Shown one piece after another: positions 10,874-18,694 of a stretch of DNA of 64,000 bases. The DNA comes from Hyphomicrobiales bacterium (GTDB lineage: Bacteria > Pseudomonadota > Alphaproteobacteria > Rhizobiales > Phreatobacteraceae). Where the stretch lies: positions 124,001-188,000 of the forward strand of contig JAFKKV010000021.1 of the NCBI GenBank assembly GCA_017304475.1, written 5' to 3'. The translations under genes were made by a program, and so were the position numbers. The notes beneath the pieces were generated by a model, which saw only the letters and a list, made by a program, of their open reading frames with translations, did no database searches and was not told the origin of the DNA. Numbering within the stretch: the first letter of the stretch is position 1; every line of letters begins with the position of its first letter.

Positions 10874-11719
10874 TCAGCCAAGTTCCGGTCCGGCGATGGC
10901 GAAGATCTGCCCAGGCTCGCCGAAGGGCTGGCTTCGCCCGAGCGCCATGCGCAGATAGGGCCGCTCCCTGAGGAAGCCCGATGCGGTGAGATGGGCAGCG
11001 ATGCCGTCCCAGGTCGCCGGCACGTCGAGGACGACAGGCCCTTGGGCCCGGCTGAGCGCGGCCTTGAGCAGTTTCAGGGCCGTCGCTTCATCCGGGGCGA
11101 CCAGCGGCCCGATCTGCAGGGCGAGCCGCCCCGGCCGCGCCAGCACGAAACCCGTGCCGTCCCTCAGCACCAGTGCCTGGGCCGGCGCGCGTTGCATCAG
11201 GCCCGACAGCAGCCGCCGGCGCGGCGCGCCGAAGGCCTTGGCGTCGGCCGCGACAATGGTTCCGAGATCATCGGGCATCGCGGGCCGGATGAGGTTCGCA
11301 TCGCGCGGATCGTCGGCGGGTTGGCCCACGCCCCGCCAGCGCCAAAGCGGAAACTGCGGCAGGAAACCGAGCGGACCGTAGATGCGCTCGCCTTGCGGCG
11401 TCGCGTCCAGCACCGGCAGGCAATTCAGCGATGCCAGTTCCGCCATGCAGCGGCGCAGCACGGCGGTGCCGAGGCTGCGTCCGCGTTCGGCGGCCGAGAC
11501 CAGCACCATGCTGATCCAGCCGAAGCCGCCGAAGGCGAGGATGGCGCCGGTGGCGACCGGTCCGCTTTCGCCGGGAACGCCGAACACCGCGCCCTGGTTG
11601 AAAAAGATGCGCCAGTCCTCGGCCGACTGGTTCCAGCCGGCCTGTTCCGACAGCCGGCCGGCGGCGGCGAGCGCCGTCACGTCCAGGCGGTCGATGGTGA
11701 TGGGTTCAGTAGGCGCCAT
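10874..11719 (-). CDS. GNAT family N-acetyltransferase
   Basis: Acetyl-CoA-dependent acyltransferase-like protein of 281 residues. The N-terminal half has the GNAT core: ITIDRLDVTALAAAGRLSEQ, a central strand GWISMVLVSAAERGRSLGTA with the pyrophosphate-binding loop (RGRSLGTAVLRR, about 78-89), and YGPLGFLPQFPLWRW. The second half looks like a degenerate second GNAT-type domain, as in other DUF1248-like GNATs. Its start overlaps the upstream SDR by 14 bp. Being inside an importer operon it may acylate the imported molecule or an intermediate; the acceptor is unknown. Confidence 0.82.
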   Translation of the reverse strand: MAPTEPITIDRLDVTALAAAGRLSEQAGWNQSAEDWRIFFNQGAVFGVPGESGPVATGAILAFGGFGWISMVLVSAAERGRSLGTAVLRRCMAELASLNCLPVLDATPQGERIYGPLGFLPQFPLWRWRGVGQPADDPRDANLIRPAMPDDLGTIVAADAKAFGAPRRRLLSGLMQRAPAQALVLRDGTGFVLARPGRLALQIGPLVAPDEATALKLLKAALSRAQGPVVLDVPATWDGIAAHLTASGFLRERPYLRMALGRSQPFGEPGQIFAIAGPELG

Positions 11720-12770
11720 CCCGCACCTCGAAATGAGTTGGCTTGCCGAGGCCCGGCTTGGCGCGGGCGACCCAGTCGGCGACCCAGTCGATCATGCGCG
11801 CGAGCGGCACCTGCGGGTAGCCGAACAGCCGGGCGGCCTCGGCCGCATTGTTGAGCCAGGCGGTCGGCGCTTCCTCGCCGGTCACGATAGGCGCCTTGCC
11901 GAGCCTCTCGCCGAACAGGCGGGCAAGCCAGCGCACCGAAATGGTCTCCGGGCCGGTGACGTTGAGCGGCGAGGCCGGCACTGTCGCCTGGCGGAGTGCG
12001 CGCAGCGCCTGGGCATTGGCGTCGCCCTGCCAGATCACGTTGACATGGCCCATGGTGACGTCGATCGGCTGGCCGTCGCGCACCGCGCTCGCCACGTCGA
12101 ACAGCACGCCGTAGCGCAGGTCGATGGCGTAGTTGAGCCTGAACAGCCGGCCCGGCGTCTGGTGGACGCCGGAGAAATAGCTCATCAGCCGCTCGCGACC
12201 GATACAGGAATTGGCATATTCGCCGGGCGGGGTCAGCGCGCTGTCCTCGGTCGAGCCCTGGCTGCCGATGGCGACGAAGGGATAGACGCAGCCGGTGGAG
12301 AAGGTGACGATGCGCGAGCGCTGAAAGGCTTCGGCCACCAGCGTCGGCGCATGGACGTTCATCGCCCAGGTCAGGGGCTGGTCGCCCTCGGCGCCGAACT
12401 TGCGGCCCGCCATCAGGATGACGTTGCCGGCCTTGGGCAGCGCCTCGACCGCGCCGCGGTCGAGCAGGTCGCAGGCGATGGTCTCGACGCCATGGCGCTC
12501 CAGGCTGTCGCGCAGGCCCTTTTCGCTGAACCGCGCGACGCCGATGACGCGTTTGCCCGGAGCTGCATTGCGGGCGAGCCGCGCCAGCGTCGGCCCCATC
12601 TTGCCGCCGACGCCGAGGATCATGATGTCGCCGTCGAGGGCGGCGAGGTCGTCGACCAGCGCGCGGCTCGGGCGGGCCATGAAGGCGTCGATCTCGTCGC
12701 TCGTGTCGAAGCGCTCGGGCAGGGCGGACGGATCGAGCCAGGTGGTCGCGGCCGTTGCGATGTCGTTCAT
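11706..12770 (-). CDS. NAD-dependent epimerase/dehydratase family SDR
   Basis: Extended SDR-type protein of 354 residues. A nucleotide-binding segment IMILGVGGKMGPTLARLAR (GxGGxxG variant) is followed by VIGVARFSEKGL. Further along, IVTFSTGCVYPF and EYANSCIGRERLMSYFS replace the classical YxxxK; here the order is Y-A-N-S-C with no lysine at the +4 position, so catalysis may be altered. The start at 12770 is preferred because AAGGAAG lies at good spacing; ATG at 12788 would overlap the permease gene by 14 bp. It belongs to the leftward permease-SDR-GNAT-aldolase-ATPase operon. Role in the pathway is not known. Confidence 0.78.
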   Translation of the reverse strand: MNDIATAATTWLDPSALPERFDTSDEIDAFMARPSRALVDDLAALDGDIMILGVGGKMGPTLARLARNAAPGKRVIGVARFSEKGLRDSLERHGVETIACDLLDRGAVEALPKAGNVILMAGRKFGAEGDQPLTWAMNVHAPTLVAEAFQRSRIVTFSTGCVYPFVAIGSQGSTEDSALTPPGEYANSCIGRERLMSYFSGVHQTPGRLFRLNYAIDLRYGVLFDVASAVRDGQPIDVTMGHVNVIWQGDANAQALRALRQATVPASPLNVTGPETISVRWLARLFGERLGKAPIVTGEEAPTAWLNNAAEAARLFGYPQVPLARMIDWVADWVARAKPGLGKPTHFEVRDGAY

Positions 12771-12774
12771 GGGT

Positions 12775-13596
12775 CTACTTCCTTGCATCGCGGGGAACGA
12801 AGATGCGCTCGGCCGCCAGCACGACCAGATAGAGCGCGATGCCGATGAGGGTGAGCAGCAGCACGGCCATGAACATGGCCGGCGTATCGAGCGAAGCCTG
12901 TACCTGGATCATCAGATAGGCGAGGCCACGATCGGAGGCGATGAACTCGCCGACCACGGCGCCGGCGACCGCCAGAATGGCTGCGACCTTCATGCCCGAG
13001 AAGATATAGGGCAGGGAGCCCGGCAGCTGGATGTAGCGGAACACCTTCCAGCGCGAGCCCTTGAGCGAGCGGACGAGGTCGAGCAGGTCGGGCTCGACCT
13101 CCTGCAGGCCGCGCAATGTGGTGAGCAGGATCGGGAAGAAGCACAGGCTGAAGGTGATCAGCATGTTGGTGCCGATGCCGTAGCTGAACCAGACGATCAC
13201 CAGGGGGCCGAGCGCCACCTTGGGGATCATGTTGAGGGTGACCAGCAGCGGGAATACGGCCAGCGTCAGAAGCCGTGACCAGGAGAACATCAGCGCCAGC
13301 ACCACGCCGGCGACGGTCGCCAGCGCGAACCCGCCGACGATCTCGGACGCGGTCACCAGGGTGTTGGCGCGCCAAGCGTAATTGGATTTGGCGAGCGTCG
13401 CCAGGATGTCGGTCGGGGCCGGCAGAACGAAGGCCGGCAACGAGGTGGCGCGCACGCCGAATTGCCAGGCGAGGACCAGCGCGACATGGACCGCCACCAC
13501 GGCAGCCCAGCGCCCGGCCATGGCCCGCCTTTCGGCCTGACGCGTCGCGGCGGCATCGGCCTCGGCCATGGCGTTTCGATCCGGACCAGCCAGCAT
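12775..13596 (-). CDS. ABC transporter permease, SsuC/TauC (BPD_transp_1) family
   Basis: Integral membrane subunit of 273 residues with about six helices. Family motifs include FVLPAPTDILATLAKS, the helix ASEIVGGFALATVAGVVLAL and the EAA-type cytoplasmic loop VRSLKGSRWKVFRYIQLPGSLPYI. ATG at 13596 is preceded by GGGGGA; an upstream in-frame start at 13671 would run through the predicted promoter and operator and is rejected. First gene of the leftward importer operon, 73 bp downstream of a TetR operator. It pairs with the ATPase at 8957 and the NMT1-type binding protein at 14522. Confidence 0.92.
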   Translation of the reverse strand: MLAGPDRNAMAEADAAATRQAERRAMAGRWAAVVAVHVALVLAWQFGVRATSLPAFVLPAPTDILATLAKSNYAWRANTLVTASEIVGGFALATVAGVVLALMFSWSRLLTLAVFPLLVTLNMIPKVALGPLVIVWFSYGIGTNMLITFSLCFFPILLTTLRGLQEVEPDLLDLVRSLKGSRWKVFRYIQLPGSLPYIFSGMKVAAILAVAGAVVGEFIASDRGLAYLMIQVQASLDTPAMFMAVLLLTLIGIALYLVVLAAERIFVPRDARK

Positions 13597-13642
13597 GGAT
13601 CCCCCAATCCCGGTATCCGGGCGACCCCCGGATTTGCCCCGG

Positions 13643-13682
13643 AGGTTAGGAACGCCGCGCGTCGTTGTCAACCAACTGGTTG
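13643..13682 (-). promoter_or_regulatory. Predicted promoter and TetR operator upstream of the permease operon
   Basis: On the minus strand a perfect -35 TTGACA (13671-13666) is followed after exactly 17 nt by TAACCT (13648-13643; 3 of 6 matches to TATAAT). The inverted repeat CAACCA-AC-TGGTTG at 13669-13682 overlaps the -35 hexamer. The same CAACCA-N2-TGGTTG motif occurs at 14403-14416 beyond the tetR gene, so both are best read as binding sites of that TetR protein, which would block polymerase at this promoter. Confidence 0.75.
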
Positions 13683-13689
13683 GATAAAG

Positions 13690-14370
13690 TCAGTCGACCG
13701 GCCTGAGCGCTCCGAGCGCGAAGGCCACGACATGGCGCCGGCGGGTCGCGACGGCCTTGGCCGTACCGAGGTCGCTGCCGAAGATCGCCGACAACGTCCG
13801 GCCGTTGGAAAAGTAGAAATAGGACAGGGCGGCGATCGAGATATAGATGTTGAGAGGGTCGAGATCGGTGCGGAAAACCCCCTCCCGCGCACCGCGGTCG
13901 AGGGTTTCCTGCAGCAGCACGATCAGCGGCGAATGCATGTCCTGCAAACGGCTGGAGCGGCCGACATGGCGCGCCGCCTGGCGGTTCTCGTCATTCAGCA
14001 GAGCGACGAATTCGGGGTGCTCGGTCAGGTAGTCGAAGGAGAAGCCGACCAGTTTCTCCAGCGCTGCGAGCGGCGGCAGGTCACCGAGCTTGAGCTCGCG
14101 CTCGCGGGCGCGGATCTCGGCGTAGACCTGTTCGAGAGCCGCCTGGTAGAGGTCGTCCTTGTTGCCGAAGTGATGATAGACCAGCTGCTTGTTGACCCCG
14201 GAACGCCTCGCGATTTCGTCGATCCGGGCGCCGGCAAGCCCCTTTTCGGCAAATTCCGCGACCGCCGCGGCGAGTAGCGCGCGCTGCGTCGCCTCCGGGT
14301 CGCGCTGGCCCTTCTGACGGATCGGCAGCGCGCTGACGCGCTGATGGGGCGGCGGTGTGGTCGGGCTCAT
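13690..14370 (-). CDS. TetR/AcrR family transcriptional regulator of the NMT1-type importer locus
   Basis: Repressor of 226 residues. The N-terminal DNA-binding domain (about 24-70) reads ALLAAAVAEFAEKGLAGARI then EIARRSGVNKQLVYHHFGNK, a textbook TetR helix-turn-helix. The C-terminal two thirds is a variable helical ligand-binding domain. The gene lies between the binding-protein gene (rightward, 14522) and the permease operon (leftward, 13596), and the same palindrome flanks it on both sides (13669-13682 and 14403-14416). It probably represses both units and itself, with an imported compound or catabolite as inducer. A start further downstream cannot be excluded. Confidence 0.9.
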   Translation of the reverse strand: MSPTTPPPHQRVSALPIRQKGQRDPEATQRALLAAAVAEFAEKGLAGARIDEIARRSGVNKQLVYHHFGNKDDLYQAALEQVYAEIRARERELKLGDLPPLAALEKLVGFSFDYLTEHPEFVALLNDENRQAARHVGRSSRLQDMHSPLIVLLQETLDRGAREGVFRTDLDPLNIYISIAALSYFYFSNGRTLSAIFGSDLGTAKAVATRRRHVVAFALGALRPVD

Positions 14371-14391
14371 CGTGAATCGTTCCTCAGTGCC

Positions 14392-14420
14392 ACTCTACCA
14401 ATCAACCAAATGGTTGTGTA
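14392..14420 (-). promoter_or_regulatory. Predicted tetR promoter with operator in its spacer
   Basis: The minus strand carries TACACA (14420-14415) and TAGAGT (14397-14392) separated by 17 nt, and the inverted repeat CAACCA-AA-TGGTTG (14403-14416) fills the spacer and touches the -35. It lies 33 bp upstream of the tetR start and 106 bp upstream of the divergent binding-protein start. It matches the operator at 13669-13682 in 12 of 12 arm positions. Autoregulation plus control of the divergent gene is the natural reading. Confidence 0.72.
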
Positions 14421-14521
14421 CAGTCCCGGCCGGTCCTGAACCGCCGGCTTCGATCCTGTCGCTTCGTGAGGAGGCGACAGGGCGTCGATCGGCTGAAGAT
14501 CCGATGACAGAGGGGAATGCA

Positions 14522-15538
14522 ATGACAAAAATGCTTCACGGCGCGACGCGCCGGACCTTTCTCGGCGGCCTGGCCGGCGCCGGCCTCATGCTGCCGCGCC
14601 GCGCGAGCGCGGCCGAAAAGGTCAATCTGGTGCTCAATTGGACGCCGACCGCTGATCACGCGCCCTATTATTACGCCAAGGCACAGGGCTGGTACGCCGA
14701 AGCCGGCATCGATCTGGTCATCGAGACCGGCCGCGGCTCGGGCGCGGCCGCCCAGCGGGTCGCCGCCGGCAGCTCGGAACTCGGCATCGCCGACATGGCC
14801 ACCGCGCTGCTCGCCAAGAGCCGCGGCAGCAAGCTCACCGCCGTCATGGTGGTCTATGCCAATTCGCCCCAGGGCTTCTATTGGCTGAAATCGAGCGGCA
14901 TTACCGGCGCCAAGGATTTCCCGGGGCGGTCGATCGGCAATCCGCCGGGCGACGCCTCGCGGCTGATGTGGCCGGCCTTTGCCAAGAAGGTCGGCATCGA
15001 TCCGGCATCGGTGCGTTTCGTCAATGTCAGCCCGCAGGCCAAGATCCAGGCGCTGCGCGGCAAGACCATCGACATCACCTCGGACTTCTACAACGAGCAC
15101 GACCTGAAGCTGCGCGAGTTCGGCGCCGATCTCGGCTTCCTGGCCTGGCGCGACATCGGCCTCAACCCCTATGGCAATTCGGTCATCGTCAACGACGATT
15201 TCCTGGCCGCCAAGAAGGATGTGGTGCGCAATTTCGTCCGCGTCTCGCAGCGTGCCTTCGCTGCCTGCATCGCCGATATCGGCCCGGGCCTGAAGGCCTT
15301 GCTCGGCTCGGTCTCCGGCCTCGACGAGGCCAACCAGCGCGACCAGTGGAAGCGGATCCTGGAACTGATGCGCGACCCGACGACCACGCAGGTGGCGCTC
15401 GGTGCGTTCAACCAGGACCGGCTGAAAGACGATTACGAACTGGTGCGCGCCTATTTCGAGGATGTCCGGCCGCTCGACCCGAACAAGGCCGCGACCAACG
15501 AATTCCTCGATACCGGCATCAAGTTCGCCGGCGCCTGA
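14522..15538 (+). CDS. ABC transporter substrate-binding protein, NMT1/THI5-like
   Basis: Periplasmic receptor of 338 residues. The N-terminus has a twin-arginine signal (ATRRTFLGGLAGAGLML, residues 8-24) with cleavage near RASA-A. The mature protein starts VNLVLNWTPTADHAPYYYAK, the hallmark of the NMT1/THI5 domain shared with receptors for pyrimidine (thiamine, riboflavin precursors), taurine and related solutes. ATG at 14522 is chosen because GAGGGG lies 7 nt upstream; ATG at 14504 is in frame but lacks a good ribosome site. It is transcribed away from tetR and its importer partners. Ligand not deducible; the operon enzymes do not match thiamine salvage. Confidence 0.92.
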   Translation: MTKMLHGATRRTFLGGLAGAGLMLPRRASAAEKVNLVLNWTPTADHAPYYYAKAQGWYAEAGIDLVIETGRGSGAAAQRVAAGSSELGIADMATALLAKSRGSKLTAVMVVYANSPQGFYWLKSSGITGAKDFPGRSIGNPPGDASRLMWPAFAKKVGIDPASVRFVNVSPQAKIQALRGKTIDITSDFYNEHDLKLREFGADLGFLAWRDIGLNPYGNSVIVNDDFLAAKKDVVRNFVRVSQRAFAACIADIGPGLKALLGSVSGLDEANQRDQWKRILELMRDPTTTQVALGAFNQDRLKDDYELVRAYFEDVRPLDPNKAATNEFLDTGIKFAGA

Positions 15539-15570
15539 GACCGCGCCGCTCTCCGAGCGGGAGATGCAAA

Positions 15571-15732
15571 GGTCGCCCGCGTTGCCGGCGGGCGACCCAG
15601 GCGCGTTCACAGCCAATCCGCCTTGGATGCAGGTGCTGCGACCTGGGTGGAGCTTTGCCGCTGCCATGTTTCAGCTTGATCGCGGGCGCGGCACGATGTC
15701 GCGAAACATGACAATGGTCGGTGGCCACCGAC
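15571..15732. terminator. Hairpins in the convergent gap between the NMT1 receptor and the polysaccharide operon
   Basis: The 206-bp gap between two converging genes contains a strong stem (GGTCGCCCGC 15571-15580 with GCGGGCGACC 15588-15597, 7-nt loop) and a perfect 16-bp palindrome GTCGGTGGCCACCGAC at 15717-15732. Neither has a long T-tract, though the first is followed by TTTGC on the minus strand. They are placed where transcription from both sides must end, so a terminator role is likely but unproven. Confidence 0.5.
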
Positions 15733-15744
15733 ATCTTGTCGGCT

Positions 15745-17094
15745 TCATCCTTGCCTTAGGCGTCCGGTATTGAACACGGGCCGCACCAGGGCACGGTAAA
15801 GCCGCAACGGATTGAGTGGCCGGGCAACCGCGTCCAGGCCAAGCAGCCATTTCGTCATGACGATGCTGATGACCGTCTGAATGGCATTCGCTGCTGCCAT
15901 CGTCGTTGCCAGGCCGAGCACACCGAAATGCACCATGACCCAGGCAGCGATGCCGAGGGTTGGCAGGCCGACGATCAGGGTAAGGGCCATGAAGGCCTTC
16001 TGATAGCCGAGTAGCAGTAAAAGATAGCCGCTCGATCCGCCGGCCGTGTGAATGACCTGGGCAAGTCCCAGGATGACGGCCACTGTCAAGGCGGGCGCGT
16101 AGGACTGGTCCCAGATCGGTGCGGGGCCGACAATGTCGATCACGATCAGCGCAGCGAATCCGAGCAGCGCGCAATAGGTGGCGCCGGAAGCGGTCATCGT
16201 CAGAAGCCACTGCAGGCGGCGGCGATGACCGATCGTCCAACGCTCGACAATATGCGGAATGATCGTGGCGTTGACGATCGCGAGCGGCAGGGTGAGCAGG
16301 TTCGCCAGACGAAAGCCCAATCCGTAATGGGCCGCGTCGACCGTGCCGCCGAACGCGCCGGCAATGGCTTGGTCGGCAACCGAAACGGTCAAAAGGGTCA
16401 GCGAGGTCAAGAGCCCCGGCCAGGCAAGTATGGCGAGCTCCATCGGCCGGACGATTGTCTTGCCCGGACCGGGCCACAGACTGAGCTTGGCCTGGAGCCG
16501 CGCCAGCCCCACCACCGTCCCGGCCATAAGCCCGACCCATCCGGCAAACAGCAATTGTTCGGTGGTTGGTCGAAGCGAGAAGGCGAGAGAGATGGCGAGC
16601 AGCGATGCGATGGCGCCGCCTTGCGCGGCCGGCAGCAGCGAAGCAATCGCCATTCCGCGCGCTGCTCGATGGATTTCGGTCAGTACAGCCGACAGAGCAG
16701 CGAGTGGGATGATGGCGAAGACAAGGACAGCGAGCCAGCCGCCGGTGCCAAAGAATGAGGACATCAGCGTGGGGAACAGCTGGAACATGCCCCAGGCGGC
16801 AAGGCAGACCGTCAGTGCGCCGACCAGGCATACGCCAAGCGCCGTCCGGCAAACCGCCCCGGCTCGCGCGGTGTCGCTGACTGACAGTGCCTGTCCAACA
16901 AGGGTTGGAACCGTCAAGGTGAGGCCGGCCTGTGCCGCGACAGCCCCGGTTGCGATCGCGATCTGCGCGAGGAAGAAGGTGCCGACTTTAGCTGGCATCA
17001 GCACCATCGGCAGCATCACCCCCATGGCCGAGGCGATCAGCAGCAGCGATAGCTTGCCGATCAATGCGAGAGTGCCGGCCTGCAGAAATGCCAT
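15745..17094 (-). CDS. Wzx-like polysaccharide repeat-unit flippase (MATE/MVF-like membrane protein)
   Basis: Membrane protein of 449 residues with about 12 predicted hydrophobic helices and short loops, consistent with a Wzx/RfbX-type transporter that flips lipid-linked oligosaccharide units across the inner membrane. The N-terminus MAFLQAGTLALIGKLSLLLI and the segment LGFRLANLLTLPLAIVNATI (conserved helix with charged residue) match the polysaccharide-synthase family. Last gene of the leftward glycan operon, 46 bp after the Wzy-like gene. Such proteins diverge strongly, so the assignment rests on topology and neighbours. Confidence 0.78.
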   Translation of the reverse strand: MAFLQAGTLALIGKLSLLLIASAMGVMLPMVLMPAKVGTFFLAQIAIATGAVAAQAGLTLTVPTLVGQALSVSDTARAGAVCRTALGVCLVGALTVCLAAWGMFQLFPTLMSSFFGTGGWLAVLVFAIIPLAALSAVLTEIHRAARGMAIASLLPAAQGGAIASLLAISLAFSLRPTTEQLLFAGWVGLMAGTVVGLARLQAKLSLWPGPGKTIVRPMELAILAWPGLLTSLTLLTVSVADQAIAGAFGGTVDAAHYGLGFRLANLLTLPLAIVNATIIPHIVERWTIGHRRRLQWLLTMTASGATYCALLGFAALIVIDIVGPAPIWDQSYAPALTVAVILGLAQVIHTAGGSSGYLLLLLGYQKAFMALTLIVGLPTLGIAAWVMVHFGVLGLATTMAAANAIQTVISIVMTKWLLGLDAVARPLNPLRLYRALVRPVFNTGRLRQG

Positions 17095-17140
17095 GGGGGC
17101 TCCTGTTACAAGTGGCGGACGCCCGCTCGAATCGGTCGGC

Positions 17141-18694
17141 TCAACGGAAGCCGCTGAAGCGCCAGTCGTTGTTCAGTAGCAGCCGGATGCAGGCCAGGAT
17201 CAGGACGGCGCCGACCAGTTCCAGCACGAAGAAGAACAAGGTCCGCGGAAAGTTCATTTGCACGATGAGATAGGAGAGCGCGACGCCGGTCAGGCTGGCC
17301 GCCGCGGGATTGCCGGTCAGCCGATCGGTCGCGTACTCGATGAATGTGCCGAGCAGTACAAGCGTGGCCAGAAGCAGAAAGCACAGGATGAGGCTGCCGC
17401 CATAGTGAGCGACGGCCAGGGGGCCCGGAATGGTCATGAAGACGAAATTCGAGAAGCGCTGGTAGGTGGCTTCCGACATGCGCTGGTAGAGCGCATCAAC
17501 TCCCGCCGAGGGTTGCTCGAGGAGGCCTCGATGCAGCAGATCCGGGCCAAGTCGATCGTCGGCGCCGACCGTTGTCAGAACGCCTTCGAGGCCAACCCAA
17601 CGCATGACGAACAAGCGGCTTATCTCGTTGGGAATCGATCGGATCTTCTCCCTGATGCGCTGTTCTCGCTGGACATCGTCATCTCGCGTCGCTGCCGCGG
17701 CCGCGGTCGCTGGGGCAGCAGGCGTTCCGGCGTTCGGTGCGGCGGGCGGCTGGGAGGTTGACGAGGCAGGGGCGGCGGCCGGCGTCACGTCCGGCACCGC
17801 GCCGGTGAACGAATAGGCCCGGTCGAGGGAGACGGCGAGCAAGGCCGCGCCAAACAGCAGTCCCACCGCAAGGACAAGTTTGGCACAACTGCTTCGGCTA
17901 ATCCGCCAGCCGCGGTAACGCGTGCCCTGCCAGAAGGCGAGCGTCGCGGCCAGCACATGAAGAATCATCTGCACCCGGCTGCCCATGGAGAGCGCCGCGA
18001 CGGCCCCTTCCGCCGCGCCCAGATAGATGAGGCTGGAGGGCGGCAAGCGACCTGTCTCGATCAGCCACCAGGTGAGCACAAGCAGCCACAGAGCTATGCC
18101 CCAGCTGACCGCGAATGCGACCAAGACATAAAGATACGGGTGCAGTGCGAGAGTCGGCACGAAGCCGATTTTCAGAATGGCGAAGCGAAAGTTGAAGGCA
18201 AAGATCACGAAAGCGGCCACCAATGATGCGACGAGCACCGCGATACCGAAACGTTTCAGGATGCCGCTTGGGTCGACCAGGGTCGGGGTGCTTGCGGTGG
18301 GCTTTAGCGGCGCGGTCGCCAGGAGAGCTGTGCCGACGCCGGCCAGGCCGGCCGAAGCCGTGCCAAGCGCTGCATTCCATGCATCGGGGGTGCCGGAGAA
18401 CTGACCAATCGGCTCGATGAGTGCCGTGCCGATCGCGAAGTGGGCGACGAACTTGGCCCAGAAGCCGAGCGCGAGGAACAATCCGATCAGAATCCGAAAG
18501 GCCGATCGCCCGCGCAGTATGACCAGCGGGACCAGCCCGCCGGCCAAGGTGCAAAACAGCGCAGCGAGCCAGGCCGAGCCTGGAAAGGCTATGATGGCCG
18601 GCACCGACGCGATCGCGATCGAGCCGGACGCGGCAAGAGCAATCAACCGGCGAGGCCGGTCGAGTCTCGTGTCAAAGGTAAGGATTGGGGTCAA
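17141..18694 (-). CDS. Multi-spanning membrane protein, candidate Wzy-type polysaccharide polymerase
   Basis: A 517-residue protein with about ten hydrophobic segments; no strong family motif was recognised. Position in an operon with a flippase and glycosyltransferases, and many transmembrane helices with one large loop, suggest the Wzy polymerase, which is always poorly conserved. A striking Ala/Pro/Thr/Ser-rich low-complexity tract of about 40 residues (about 298-338) lies in the large loop and is followed by a charged stretch (RDDDVQREQRIREK). The start is a TTG at 18694 whose TTGA overlaps the stop of the preceding glycosyltransferase; no good ribosome site is visible, supporting translational coupling. 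Confidence 0.62.
   Translation of the reverse strand: MTPILTFDTRLDRPRRLIALAASGSIAIASVPAIIAFPGSAWLAALFCTLAGGLVPLVILRGRSAFRILIGLFLALGFWAKFVAHFAIGTALIEPIGQFSGTPDAWNAALGTASAGLAGVGTALLATAPLKPTASTPTLVDPSGILKRFGIAVLVASLVAAFVIFAFNFRFAILKIGFVPTLALHPYLYVLVAFAVSWGIALWLLVLTWWLIETGRLPPSSLIYLGAAEGAVAALSMGSRVQMILHVLAATLAFWQGTRYRGWRISRSSCAKLVLAVGLLFGAALLAVSLDRAYSFTGAVPDVTPAAAPASSTSQPPAAPNAGTPAAPATAAAAATRDDDVQREQRIREKIRSIPNEISRLFVMRWVGLEGVLTTVGADDRLGPDLLHRGLLEQPSAGVDALYQRMSEATYQRFSNFVFMTIPGPLAVAHYGGSLILCFLLLATLVLLGTFIEYATDRLTGNPAAASLTGVALSYLIVQMNFPRTLFFFVLELVGAVLILACIRLLLNNDWRFSGFR

Noticed and set aside
14403..14504. Earlier in-frame starts (14357, 14504) for the NMT1-type receptor
   Set aside because: The first would place the operator inside the coding sequence and the second lacks a ribosome site, while 14522 has GAGGGG and starts directly at the signal peptide.
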